DNA from: Vibrio hibernica
Lineage (GTDB): Bacteria; Pseudomonadota; Gammaproteobacteria; Enterobacterales; Vibrionaceae
Length of the DNA: 64,000 nucleotides
Reading direction: 5' to 3'
Assembly (NCBI RefSeq): GCF_015223435.1
Contig: NZ_VHKO01000002.1
Location: 62,001 to 126,000 of the forward strand
Shown: in pieces, positions 48,231 through 57,466 of the stretch
Layout of the letters: each line of letters starts with the position of its first letter
Numbering within the stretch: position 1 is the first letter of the stretch
Position numbers and translations under genes: made by a program
Notes under the pieces: generated by a model
The model's input: the letters and a program-made list of their open reading frames with translations, nothing else
Databases searched by the model: none
What the model was told of the DNA's origin: nothing

Positions 48231-48704
48231 TTATCCTTTAATCACTGGAGTGATTCGTCGAAATTGCCAGAAGGCACTAGCCCAGTAAGGATTGTCCGTT
48301 CGTGAAATAATGACGCCCTGTGAAGATGAAGCGTGCATGAATTGTTTATTACCTAAATAAAACCCGACGTGGCGTTGATTCCAGCCGGTTTTAAAAAAGA
48401 TGAGATCACCAAAAGCGGCCTGATTTTCTGGAATGTACCGACCTTTCTTACTTTGTTGCTCGGTTGTACGTGGAAGTTCTAATTGATATAACGACATAAC
48501 GGTAACCTGCATAAAAGCAGAACAATCAATGCCTGAACGATTTTGACCACCAAATTGGTAAGGAACACCAACCCAACTTTGATAAAGCGAATCTATTTCT
48601 TCTTTTTCGGTATTGGTATAAGGCAATGGTTGAGGCGGTGTTGATGAACATCCTGCAATGGAAAAAAGAATAAAACAAATAAAATAGCGGATAGAAAGTG
48701 GCAT
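48231..48704 (-). CDS. nlpC: NlpC/P60 family lipoprotein endopeptidase
   Basis: Probable outer-membrane lipoprotein that cleaves D-Glu-diaminopimelate bonds in peptidoglycan peptides. It has 157 residues from the ATG at 48704; a TTG eight codons upstream is less likely. The lipobox SIAGC places the lipid Cys near residue 19. The NlpC catalytic triad is visible: Cys in RSGIDCSAFMQVT, His in QRHVGFYLG and the third His in FMHASSSQGV. It stands alone and resembles E. coli NlpC closely. Confidence 0.92.
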   Translation of the reverse strand: MPLSIRYFICFILFSIAGCSSTPPQPLPYTNTEKEEIDSLYQSWVGVPYQFGGQNRSGIDCSAFMQVTVMSLYQLELPRTTEQQSKKGRYIPENQAAFGDLIFFKTGWNQRHVGFYLGNKQFMHASSSQGVIISRTDNPYWASAFWQFRRITPVIKG

Positions 48705-48926
48705 GAAAGTATCCGTAATGTGGATCAAATTAATACCGTACTTTATAGGGAATTAAACCGATCAACAACAATTTGGCTATTTATAACGAGATAAATGCAG
48801 TATTTATGAGCAATCAGTTTCTTATCATTTTCAAAGTGGTAATTAATCACGGTTTGCACCAAGACTTTGTGGATAATAATCAACAAGTTCAATTTTAAAA
48901 TAATATAAGACTTTGGGAGAAACAGG

Positions 48927-49850
48927 ATGTATTACGGTTTTGATGTAGGAGGCACTAAAATTGAATTTGGTGCTTTTGATCATGAATTAAAACGCATGGC
49001 GACGGAACGAGTTCCAACTCCTGGTAATGATTATCAAGCTTTGTTAGTGATATTATCTGACTTAGTTAAGAAATATGATTTTGAGTTTGGGGTTGAGGGG
49101 TCAATAGGGATCGGAATTCCTGGTATGGAGAGTGTTGATGATGGTGCGCTCCTTACATCAAACGTTCCGGCAGCCAAAGGACAGTTTTTACGTAAGGACC
49201 TTGAAGCTTTAGTACAACGTCCGGTAAAAATAGCGAATGATGCTAACTGTTTTGCTCTATCTGAAGCATGGGATCAAGAACACCAAGGCGAAGAAAGTGT
49301 GCTTGGGTTAATTTTAGGTACAGGGTTTGGTGGTGGTATTGTCATCAATGGTCATGTCGTTGCGGGGCGAAGTCATGTTGCTGGCGAAATTGGTCATACT
49401 CGTATGCCATTAGATGGTTGGTTGCATTTACAAAATAGCTCACTAGATAAAGAGGCGCCATTATTTGGTTGTGGTTGTGATAAACAAGGTTGTATCGATA
49501 ATTATTTGTCTGGCCGTGGCTTTGAGCAACTTTATGAGCATTATTATGGTGAACGAGTAAAAGCAATAGAATTGATTCAACGACAAGCGGAAGGGGAAGC
49601 AAAAGCGGTTGAACATGTTGAGCGTTTTATGGAGTTGCTTGCTATTTGTTTAGGGAATATTTTTACTGCTTTCGATCCTAACGTAGTAGTACTTGGCGGT
49701 GGTTTATCTAACTACGATTTAATTTATCAGGAAATGCCAAAACGTATCCCTAAATATTTACTGCCTATTGGAAAAGTGCCTAAAATATTAAAAGCAAAAT
49801 ATGGTGATTCAGGTGGTGTGCGTGGCGCTGCATTTTTAAACATTAGTTAA
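48927..49850 (+). CDS. nagK: N-acetylglucosamine kinase NagK
   Basis: ROK-family sugar kinase that phosphorylates GlcNAc recovered from murein or chitin, giving GlcNAc-6-phosphate. It has 307 residues (303 in E. coli). The ATP-binding phosphate-1 motif is [13 protein letters not shown], the catalytic Asp lies in [14 protein letters not shown], the ROK signature is [10 protein letters not shown], and the zinc site is [22 protein letters not shown] precedes the ATG. It fits with the murein-active nlpC and bax-like genes nearby but forms no operon with them. Confidence 0.95.
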   Translation: MYYGFDVGGTKIEFGAFDHELKRMATERVPTPGNDYQALLVILSDLVKKYDFEFGVEGSIGIGIPGMESVDDGALLTSNVPAAKGQFLRKDLEALVQRPVKIANDANCFALSEAWDQEHQGEESVLGLILGTGFGGGIVINGHVVAGRSHVAGEIGHTRMPLDGWLHLQNSSLDKEAPLFGCGCDKQGCIDNYLSGRGFEQLYEHYYGERVKAIELIQRQAEGEAKAVEHVERFMELLAICLGNIFTAFDPNVVVLGGGLSNYDLIYQEMPKRIPKYLLPIGKVPKILKAKYGDSGGVRGAAFLNIS

Positions 49851-49874
49851 TTTTTTTACGTTAGTTTTAATATA

Positions 49875-49902
49875 AAAAAGAGGTCTACTGACCTCTTTTT
49901 TA
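49875..49902. terminator. Bidirectional terminator of nagK and the DUF2960-like gene
   Basis: A perfect 11-bp stem AAAAAGAGGTC / GACCTCTTTTT with loop TACT, with T-runs on both sides. It overlaps the stop codon of the convergent gene by a few bases. Confidence 0.9.
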
Positions 49903-50169
49903 TGATTTTTTCTTGTGACCAATTCCCATGTTTTCTTTTGGTAGCAAGGTAATACGACCAAAGCCTAGCTTGGCAAAATGAGCATCACGGTAGCTTCTAA
50001 CTGCTTTAGTGTCGGAAACCGCTTCAATGGATTGCTCCATCTTTAAATACTCTTTGATATCAATCCCTTCATTCGCGGCTACTGCTTCGTGAATACTGTG
50101 ATATTCACGATAGCTAAAAGGTAAGGTCTTTTCTTCATTTTTGTAGGTGTAAGCAATAATACGAGACAT
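49900..50169 (-). CDS. DUF2960-like small protein
   Basis: An 89-residue soluble basic protein of unknown function. It begins MSRIIAYTYKNEEKTLPFSYREYHSIHEAVAA-like, has the block GIDIKEYLKMEQ and FAKLGFGRI, and ends in a Lys-rich tail. From memory this pattern belongs to DUF2960, found in Vibrio and Shewanella; a profile search would settle it. There is no signal peptide or membrane segment. It is separated from the MscS gene by 135 bases. Confidence 0.7.
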   Translation of the reverse strand: MSRIIAYTYKNEEKTLPFSYREYHSIHEAVAANEGIDIKEYLKMEQSIEAVSDTKAVRSYRDAHFAKLGFGRITLLPKENMGIGHKKKS

Positions 50170-50304
50170 AAGAACTCATTTGATTAGATGCATGTTGAGT
50201 CGGAGTATAAAGCTATCCTAAACACGAATCTAATTTTGTTTACTAATCAGTGTAAAAAAGCCCAAAATGTTCACCTTGGACTTGTCTATGTTCACGCAAT
50301 AGCA

Positions 50305-51195
50305 CTAAATTTGGTTTGTACGTACCGCGATCTGAGGTGGCTGGATATTATGTTGCCTAAACTCTTTCATTACTCTTAATGTGATATCGGTTTCAAATAA
50401 TTTTTCATAAAACGTATCTACCACATAAGCTTTACATGTTAGTTTGATTGCTAAGTAATTATCGGCCATTTCTTGGTTAACTAACACAACAACTGGCTTA
50501 GGTAAGTGAATGTAACGGCTAGAGGAGGCTGCTTCTTGAATTAAATCACGCGCAAGAAGAATGTCTTGATCCATACCGATGTAAAAAGGGATCACACATT
50601 GCATATCTAGTGCACCATAGTTTCCGCTCATGGTGACCTCACTTAAAAACTTATTATTGGGTATGGTAATGATGTCATCCGTTAATGTACGCATACGAAC
50701 AGATCGCAAACCGATAGTAATGATATCACCATAATTACCTTCGAATGTGACGCGGTCACCGACCTGAAAAGGACGATCAATCATAACCGTAAGACCTGCA
50801 ATAAAAGAAGCAGCAAGATCTTTTAGGGCGAAGCCTATCGATACTGCCAGAGTGCCGCCAATGAGTGTCAGTATTTGTTCATTGATGCGAAAACTCATCA
50901 TAAACACGGTAATGCCCGCGGTCATATATACAAAGAACTGGAAAAAGGATTGAAGCTTTTGCAGTACCATTCTGTATTGTACAAATTGAGTACTAAAGGT
51001 ATCAACTAGCTTATTGGTAAAGCGTAATAAAATCCATGCAGCAATCACGATAATAAAAGAAAATACAACGCCACCCCAGCGAACAAGGTTTGTAAACTGC
51101 GCAATATTTTCTAAGTGGCTATCTATGCTTTCACCTTCCGCAAAAGCCACACTATTAATTGAAAATAAAATAATAAAAAGAAGAGTTTTTTTCAT
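50305..51195 (-). CDS. MscS-family mechanosensitive channel
   Basis: Small-conductance mechanosensitive channel, 296 residues. An N-terminal signal-like segment ends in AFA (1-19), then membrane segments at about 40-58 and 86-101 precede the pore helix TM3 (LIGGTLAVSIGFALKDLAASFIAGL, about 111-135) and the MscS beta-domain entry MIDRPFQVGDRV. The C-terminal alpha/beta domain is normal. Its ATG is one base after the stop of the upstream ATPase-like gene (TAG-C-ATG), so the two are translationally coupled. Confidence 0.92.
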   Translation of the reverse strand: MKKTLLFIILFSINSVAFAEGESIDSHLENIAQFTNLVRWGGVVFSFIIVIAAWILLRFTNKLVDTFSTQFVQYRMVLQKLQSFFQFFVYMTAGITVFMMSFRINEQILTLIGGTLAVSIGFALKDLAASFIAGLTVMIDRPFQVGDRVTFEGNYGDIITIGLRSVRMRTLTDDIITIPNNKFLSEVTMSGNYGALDMQCVIPFYIGMDQDILLARDLIQEAASSSRYIHLPKPVVVLVNQEMADNYLAIKLTCKAYVVDTFYEKLFETDITLRVMKEFRQHNIQPPQIAVRTNQI

Positions 51196-51196
51196 G

Positions 51197-53557
51197 CTAT
51201 TTCACCAATAAGTGCTGACGATGTAGGGCATTTGTTATATATCGATACCAATGGTCAGAAATTTTTGCTTTGTCACCAGACCATTCAATATAGTTACGAC
51301 TTTCAAAGTAGCGTAATGTCCCGATAACTTCAGGAATGGTTAACTGAGTGCATTCAGATAGTTCCTCTGGTGTTGATACTTCCAATTGAACGATGGAACG
51401 TAAAATGGCGAGCATAGGTTTTGGCATTTTCTCTAATTCTTCCGATTCAGGTGCTTGGAAAAGCCGAACAACGACTTTGCCTGTCTTTTGGTCTTGGCGT
51501 AGCGATAACCTAAAGAAACGTAGGGCAACCGTTGGGTTACCATCCGAATAATGCCAAAGAATACGATAAAATCCCTGCCTTGCACGTTCTTCTTCAGATA
51601 TATCATCTTGATCCCACTGCTTAGGAAGATTGAGATCATCAAATGATACCGGATTTTCGATATCGTGATTTAGACGAGAGTCGAGTAGTTCGGATATCTG
51701 AGACTCAGTCCAACGGGGCATAAATGTTACTAAGTCGAATAGGAGTCTCTCTCCTCGAGCTCGATCAACAAAACGCCAACTTGATTTTTCAATCGCCATC
51801 ATAATTCGATGATTTTTCTTAGAGCGACGCATTAAGTTTGTGAACTTCATTAGCCCTACTAAACCACCGACCATCGGTTTTACAAGGCGTTGAGCGTTAT
51901 CAACTGCGATAAGGTAAGAGGTCTCACTTTTTCTTAAGTAAGCCAAAATTTGAATGTCAGAAGATTCCTTGTCCAAACCAAGTTGTTCAGCTAACTCAGA
52001 CATTAACTCATTATAACCAGCATTAGGACAGTTTAAATAAATTGGTTGAGCGTTATTTACTCTATAGAGTATTTGTTTTAATAAAGTGGTCGTTCCTATC
52101 CCTCGCTCACCTGAAATGACACACATAGCAGGACTATCGGATAGGATATATTTTGATAGTTGCTTAATCTCATCAGAAGCATAGCCAATGAGCTTGCTGT
52201 CTTCTTTTCCTGGTAAAATATAGTTAAATATATCATCACCTTTCAGCTGGACTAAGTTAGTATTCTGCCCACCATTATCACCCTGTTTTGCGACTTCAAT
52301 TCTAAATAAATAGGCTAAAGCTTGACTAAAAAAGGCGTATTGGGAAAGGATTGCAATGACAAATTGCTTTAGGTTTCGTGAAATTAACCAAAACGTCATA
52401 ATAAAAACGGAGATGGTTGATAGTCCAAAACTATCTTTTTTATTTATTGCCCACTGAGCCCATACAGGATGATCCATATTTTGGTTAGTTTCACTAAAAA
52501 CATAAGGTTTCCATTTACGAAGTACAACCACAGTAATTAATAAAAACCAGAGTGATAACAAGCTCGAAACCCAGTGATATATAGTGCCTTCACCAATGGT
52601 TGTTTTTGTCATTTGCAGTATCACGCCAGCACCGATTGCGCTCCAAACATAGTAACGGATACTAGATAAACGAATAGCGGTCATTTCTTTTGTAGTACTA
52701 CGACTATTACGATAAGCAAATTCTAAAATAAACTTAACAGCAATAGAGCCACCCAACACCCACCAAGTAAATATGCCCAAGAATTTCACATGCTGCAGGC
52801 TCTGAAGTGTCGCTAAAATATCTAAAGAGACGGTAATCGCAATTAACCATGCGATAGGGCGATTCGCTTTACTGATATACCAAATGAAACGAATGAGAAG
52901 TGATGGTGGTGTAGTGGTTTCAAGTTTTGCTTTACGAAATTGTTTAATGATATCGCTACTATTTCTTAACCACCAAGATAAGCCTAGATAGACTAAAAAT
53001 AGCTTTACCAACATTACAATCACAGGAACAGGGGAAATGGTTAAATCAATTAAAAATGCTTTAAAACTTTGATATTGAAAAAAAATGAGATATTGAGCAT
53101 TCAATTGGGTTAGGTGCAATTCAGATTTGAATTGAGTTACGCCATAAGGTCCAAATCCTGTCAGTTTATGAAAAATATTACTATTCGCTAGTTTAAGAAG
53201 TTGTTGTTTAGACTCACTAAAACTGTGTAGTGATAAATAATATTCTTGAGTTTCAAACCAGACGGCTTTCCCTTCCATTCTCCTATATTTGGATAAAGAT
53301 TGATCAAACTGGGTCGTACCGTGGTCTATTTGATATAACGTTGCAGAAAGTAATTCATCGACCTTACTACGATCATTGTCAGACATAAAAAGTGGATCAG
53401 GCAATGCGGATACATCTTCAGCAATACGTTGAGCCTCAGAAGAAATCTCTGGTTGCTTCTTCGCCGTAGGCATAGACTCCCATTCTGCTTGTGCAGTAAA
53501 CGAGAATGTGATTAATAATATACATAATATTGGATGAATTCTGCCCATAAAAGCCAC
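51197..53557 (-). CDS. Membrane-anchored ATPase-like protein with degenerate P-loop
   Basis: A 786-residue protein that I cannot assign to a named family. It has a signal peptide (1-24), a periplasmic region (about 25-165), about seven membrane segments (170-195, 233-253, 258-278, 303-316, 329-346, 378-393, 398-418), then a cytoplasmic AAA/STAND-like domain. The P-loop reads GERGIGTT (483-490), lacking the Walker A Lys (Thr 489), and the Walker B segment is YLIAVDNAQ with Asn 554 in place of the acidic residue. GNPTVALRFF (673-682) resembles a sensor-2 region and the C-terminus (707-786) a winged helix. It is coupled to the MscS gene and may gate or assemble it (inference). Confidence 0.8.
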   Translation of the reverse strand: MAFMGRIHPILCILLITFSFTAQAEWESMPTAKKQPEISSEAQRIAEDVSALPDPLFMSDNDRSKVDELLSATLYQIDHGTTQFDQSLSKYRRMEGKAVWFETQEYYLSLHSFSESKQQLLKLANSNIFHKLTGFGPYGVTQFKSELHLTQLNAQYLIFFQYQSFKAFLIDLTISPVPVIVMLVKLFLVYLGLSWWLRNSSDIIKQFRKAKLETTTPPSLLIRFIWYISKANRPIAWLIAITVSLDILATLQSLQHVKFLGIFTWWVLGGSIAVKFILEFAYRNSRSTTKEMTAIRLSSIRYYVWSAIGAGVILQMTKTTIGEGTIYHWVSSLLSLWFLLITVVVLRKWKPYVFSETNQNMDHPVWAQWAINKKDSFGLSTISVFIMTFWLISRNLKQFVIAILSQYAFFSQALAYLFRIEVAKQGDNGGQNTNLVQLKGDDIFNYILPGKEDSKLIGYASDEIKQLSKYILSDSPAMCVISGERGIGTTTLLKQILYRVNNAQPIYLNCPNAGYNELMSELAEQLGLDKESSDIQILAYLRKSETSYLIAVDNAQRLVKPMVGGLVGLMKFTNLMRRSKKNHRIMMAIEKSSWRFVDRARGERLLFDLVTFMPRWTESQISELLDSRLNHDIENPVSFDDLNLPKQWDQDDISEEERARQGFYRILWHYSDGNPTVALRFFRLSLRQDQKTGKVVVRLFQAPESEELEKMPKPMLAILRSIVQLEVSTPEELSECTQLTIPEVIGTLRYFESRNYIEWSGDKAKISDHWYRYITNALHRQHLLVK

Positions 53558-53827
53558 TTTTAACTATTTGATAGCACTGATAATTAGCGCGATATTACAC
53601 TATAGATATTAATCATAGTTGTTATTTTTTAATAAACATCGATTTTATTTAATCGTTATTTAATTTATACGAAATTATATAGGTTTGATAAAATAAGAGA
53701 GTTAGCGCTCAATAATTAAAACCCTAATTTTATCCTTTTTCGAAAACAAGGTAAGTTAGAGTTAATATCCTGTCTGTAGCGAATATACTGTGTAGTTGTA
53801 CTGTCACCAAAATTTAAAGGACTAAAA

Positions 53828-54544
53828 ATGCATTTTCCTTATCAAAATATTGTCATATTAACTGGGGCAGGGATTTCAGCTGAGTCGGGTATTCAAACAT
53901 TTCGATCCCAAGATGGTTTATGGGAAAACCATTGTATTGATGATGTTGCAACGCCTGAAGGTTATCAGGCAAACCCTGAGCTCGTACAAAATTTTTATAA
54001 CCAACGCCGCCAGAGCTTACATGATATTAATATTCAGCCTAATTTGGCGCATTTAGCACTTGCCCAATTAGAAAGTGAACTAGATGGAAAAGTAACCGTT
54101 ATCACTCAAAATATTGATAACTTACATGAAAAATCCGGGAGCCAGCAGATCATCCATATGCATGGGGAGTTGTTTAAAGCCCGGTGTCCTGAATCAAACC
54201 AAGTCATTGATCAAATTGGTGATTTAACGACAAATGACCTGTGTCATTGTTGCCAAATACCGAATCCATTACGGCCACATATTGTTTGGTTTGGAGAGAT
54301 GCCACTACGTATGGCAGAAATTTATTCAGCAGTAGAACAAGCTGATCTATTCATTTCGATTGGAACATCGGGTGTGGTGTATCCTGCGGCCGGTTTTGTT
54401 CATGATGCTAAAATGCATGGGGCCTATACCATCGAGCTTAACTTAGAGCCAAGTGCAGTTGAAAGTGAATTTGCTGAAAAGCGCTATGGTAAAGCCAGTA
54501 TTGAAGTCCCTAAATTGGTCAGAGAGCTATTGGGTAATATTTAA
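53828..54544 (+). CDS. cobB: NAD-dependent protein deacylase CobB (sirtuin)
   Basis: Sirtuin that removes acetyl and succinyl groups from lysines, using NAD. It has 238 residues. The NAD motif is [16 protein letters not shown], the Tyr-Arg pair typical of desuccinylases is in FYNQRRQSL, catalytic [12 protein letters not shown] and HMHGEL contain the active His, and the zinc site is formed by ARCPES and [15 protein letters not shown] and [12 protein letters not shown] complete the fold. AAGGA precedes the ATG. Confidence 0.96.
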   Translation: MHFPYQNIVILTGAGISAESGIQTFRSQDGLWENHCIDDVATPEGYQANPELVQNFYNQRRQSLHDINIQPNLAHLALAQLESELDGKVTVITQNIDNLHEKSGSQQIIHMHGELFKARCPESNQVIDQIGDLTTNDLCHCCQIPNPLRPHIVWFGEMPLRMAEIYSAVEQADLFISIGTSGVVYPAAGFVHDAKMHGAYTIELNLEPSAVESEFAEKRYGKASIEVPKLVRELLGNI

Positions 54545-54583
54545 TTGATTCTATAGATACCTCTCAGTAAAGCTAGAAAGTAA

Positions 54584-54611
54584 AAAAGCTTGCAATAATC
54601 TGCAAGCTTTT
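54584..54611. terminator. Bidirectional terminator between cobB and potD
   Basis: A perfect 11-bp stem AAAAGCTTGCA / TGCAAGCTTTT with a 6-base loop lies between the convergent genes, with T-rich tails on both strands. Confidence 0.88.
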
Positions 54612-54649
54612 GATTTTAAGGTGACTCGTCCGAGATAAGGGACTCTGAA

Positions 54650-55693
54650 CTACATATCAACTTTTAGCTTTTGAAAGTATTGCTCATATAAAACATTTGA
54701 TTCACCAACATCGTTTTGCCACTCGCCACTGTCAAAGACTTTTTGAGGAGGGAATACATCTTGATCCTCAATAAAATCTTTCGGAAGAAGTGGATAAGCG
54801 GCCTTTACTGGTGTTGGGTAACCAATTTCTAAAGCAATTTTAGCAGCGTTATCAGGACGTAATAAGAAATTAATCATCTTATGTGCGGCATCAACATTTT
54901 TAGACCCAGCAGGAATAGCTAGGCTATCCATCCAGAATATTGTCCCTTTTTCTGGCCAAATAATATGAATAGGTGCTCCATCCTTACGAGCCGCGTAAGC
55001 AGAACCATTCCAAATCATCCCTAAAGAAGTTTCACCTGCCATATACGGATTCGCAGGGTTATCTGAATTAAAAACTAATACGTTAGGCATCAGTTTTTTT
55101 AACTCCTCATAAGCTTGTTTGATTTCTTCTGGATCAGTTGAATTAGCCGAATAGCCAAGTTTTGTTAATGCTACTTGGAATACTTCACGAGGATCATCCA
55201 TCATCATTAATTGACCAATCCATTTTGAATCCCATAAATCAGCCCATTTATGGATGGATTTTGTGTCTAGCATATCGGTGTTTATGCCAATGCCCGTTGC
55301 GCCCCAAATATAAGGGATCGAGTAGTCATTATTTGGATCAAACGGTTTATTTAAATAGTTTGGGTCTAAACCATCAAAATTTGTTAGTTTCGATTTATCT
55401 ATTGGCTGTAACATGCCTTCTTTTCTCATTTTTGCGACAAAATAAGTAGAAGGAACAACTAGGTCATAGCCTTTGCCTTGGGTTTTTAATTTGGCATACA
55501 TGGATTCATTAGACTCATAAGTCGAATAAATAACCTTGATTCCCGTTTCTTTGGTGAATTCTTGTAAGATCTCACTAGGGATATACTCTGACCAATTATA
55601 AAAATAGAGTTCATTGTCATCTGCCAGCGCATAGTTTGCCGTTAATGAGCCAGCCAATGCTGCGCCTACAAGTAACTTAGACCATGGTTTCAT
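54650..55693 (-). CDS. potD: Spermidine/putrescine-binding protein PotD
   Basis: Periplasmic substrate-binding protein of the PotABCD polyamine importer. It has 347 residues; a signal peptide ends in ANYALA before DDNELYF. The hallmark N-terminal NWSEYIP segment for polyamine binding is present, and acidic and aromatic residues follow in YNWSEY, SNESMYA, WGATGIGIN and WNGSAYAAR. It is the last gene of the pot operon, separated from potC by 126 bases. Confidence 0.95.
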   Translation of the reverse strand: MKPWSKLLVGAALAGSLTANYALADDNELYFYNWSEYIPSEILQEFTKETGIKVIYSTYESNESMYAKLKTQGKGYDLVVPSTYFVAKMRKEGMLQPIDKSKLTNFDGLDPNYLNKPFDPNNDYSIPYIWGATGIGINTDMLDTKSIHKWADLWDSKWIGQLMMMDDPREVFQVALTKLGYSANSTDPEEIKQAYEELKKLMPNVLVFNSDNPANPYMAGETSLGMIWNGSAYAARKDGAPIHIIWPEKGTIFWMDSLAIPAGSKNVDAAHKMINFLLRPDNAAKIALEIGYPTPVKAAYPLLPKDFIEDQDVFPPQKVFDSGEWQNDVGESNVLYEQYFQKLKVDM

Positions 55694-55819
55694 TTGTATC
55701 CCCCAGTGTGAATCGTAGTTTTATGCATATTAAAAATAGTGTGAAGTATAGTTAGATTAAGGTTTTTTTAAAGCCTTATTCAGTATTTATGAAAAATGTT
55801 AACCATTACAAAATCATAC

Positions 55820-56608
55820 TTATGATCGAGCCCTATCTCTGGCAATTAACTGAGAGCAAACGACTAGAATTAAAGACACTATCAGCATAACTGTTGCTAA
55901 AGCGTTCACTTCAGGTGAAATGCCGACTTTAACCATGGAATAGATTTTTAAAGGTAGTATTTCATAACTAGGCCCAGTCACAAATGAGCTAATGATGACA
56001 TCGTCTAATGATAACGTAAAACTTAGTAGCCAGCCGGCGGCAACCGCAGGTTTAGCTAAAGGTAATAGGATTCGTTTTAAAATAACCCACTCACTGGCCC
56101 CAAGATCTTTTGCCGCTTCTAGCATCTTCACATCAAACCCTTTTAGTCGACTGTAAACGGTCACAACGACAAAAGGTAAGCAAAAAGTGATATGCGATAT
56201 GAGTAATGTTAGTAACCCTAATTGAAAACCAACGACCAAAAATAAGGCTAACAAAGAAATAGCCATCACAATATCAGGTGACATCATTACAATGAATAAC
56301 AATCCATTCACCGCACCTTTACCTTTAAACCGATAGCGGAATAAAGCAACAGCCGTCAGGCTACCGATGATAGTTGCAGCCGTTGAGGAAATTACAGCAA
56401 TGGTAATCGAATGCCCAGCGGCTTGAATAAGGCTATCATTATGCAATAAATCGCCATACCATTTTGTGGTAAAGCCATCCCAACGAATGCCAAATCGACT
56501 CGTATTAAAGGAATTAGCAATTAAAACTAAAATAGGTAAATATAAAAATAGGTAGACCAAGCTCATAAAACTGGACTTAATAACCTTAGCGCCGACTTTG
56601 TTGGCCAT
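55820..56608 (-). CDS. potC: Spermidine/putrescine transport permease PotC
   Basis: Inner-membrane permease with six segments, forming the channel with PotB. It has 262 residues from the ATG at 56608 (MANKVGAKVIKSS). The EAA loop that docks with PotA is EAAKDLGASEWVILKRILLPLAKPA (about 163-187). An upstream in-frame start at 56719 lies within potB and is rejected. The ATG shares one base with the potB TAA, so they are coupled. Confidence 0.95.
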   Translation of the reverse strand: MANKVGAKVIKSSFMSLVYLFLYLPILVLIANSFNTSRFGIRWDGFTTKWYGDLLHNDSLIQAAGHSITIAVISSTAATIIGSLTAVALFRYRFKGKGAVNGLLFIVMMSPDIVMAISLLALFLVVGFQLGLLTLLISHITFCLPFVVVTVYSRLKGFDVKMLEAAKDLGASEWVILKRILLPLAKPAVAAGWLLSFTLSLDDVIISSFVTGPSYEILPLKIYSMVKVGISPEVNALATVMLIVSLILVVCSQLIARDRARS

Positions 56609-57465
56609 TAGTCTAACTCCACTTTTCTGTTGAGCAATTTTCCTGCGCGATAATAGGCATAAAGCATGAATGCCATAACAAGAGTGAGCGCGATGCTGGT
56701 TGCGGCGCCAAACGGCCAATCACGAGCGTTGAGTACTTGGCTTTTAATGACATTCCCGATCAATAGGTTTTTAGCACCACCTAATAAATCAGAAACATAA
56801 AACATCCCTAAAGCGGGCAATAATACTAATAAACAGCCACCAATAATACCGGGCATAGTGAGAGGTAGTATGACTTTAAGAAGGGTTTGAATTTTATTAG
56901 CACCAAGATCTCTTGCCGCCTCGATATAAGTTCGATCCAGTTTTTCAATGGCAGAGTAGAGCGGCAGAATCATAAACGGAAGTAATATATAAACTAATCC
57001 AACCATAACTGCGACTTCTGTATACATAATACGAATCGGGTGCTCAATGAGCCCAATCGCGATTAGGCTTTTATTTAAAATTCCTTGTGTTCCCAGCACA
57101 ACTTTTAATCCATAAGTACGGATAAGGGAATTAGTCCAAAAGGGTACGATGACGAGAAATAACATAATTGGACGCATTTTCTCTGGCATTTTTGCCACAA
57201 TATAAGCAAAAGGGTACCCAATGAACAAGCATAATCCGGTTGCTATGACTGCCATGTATAGCGAGTGAAGCATGACTTTTGCATAAAGCGGATCAAGCAG
57301 GCGTGCATAGTTGTGTAAAGTGAATGTTAGATCGATTAAGTTGGCATCATCACGCGTTAAAAAGCTAGTGATGATGATCATAATGTTTGGAATAAAAACA
57401 AACAACATTAACCATGACACAATCAAGAATATAATGCTGTTTTGAAGATTGATTTTCTTCATCAT
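56608..57465 (-). CDS. potB: Spermidine/putrescine transport permease PotB
   Basis: Partner permease of PotC, 285 residues with six membrane segments from the ATG at 57465 (MMKKINLQNS). The EAA loop is EAARDLGANKIQTLLKVILPLTMPG (about 185). In-frame codons further upstream lie in potA and are not part of the gene. It starts one base after the potA stop (TAG-C-ATG). Confidence 0.95.
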   Translation of the reverse strand: MMKKINLQNSIIFLIVSWLMLFVFIPNIMIIITSFLTRDDANLIDLTFTLHNYARLLDPLYAKVMLHSLYMAVIATGLCLFIGYPFAYIVAKMPEKMRPIMLFLVIVPFWTNSLIRTYGLKVVLGTQGILNKSLIAIGLIEHPIRIMYTEVAVMVGLVYILLPFMILPLYSAIEKLDRTYIEAARDLGANKIQTLLKVILPLTMPGIIGGCLLVLLPALGMFYVSDLLGGAKNLLIGNVIKSQVLNARDWPFGAATSIALTLVMAFMLYAYYRAGKLLNRKVELD

Positions 57466-57466
57466 G

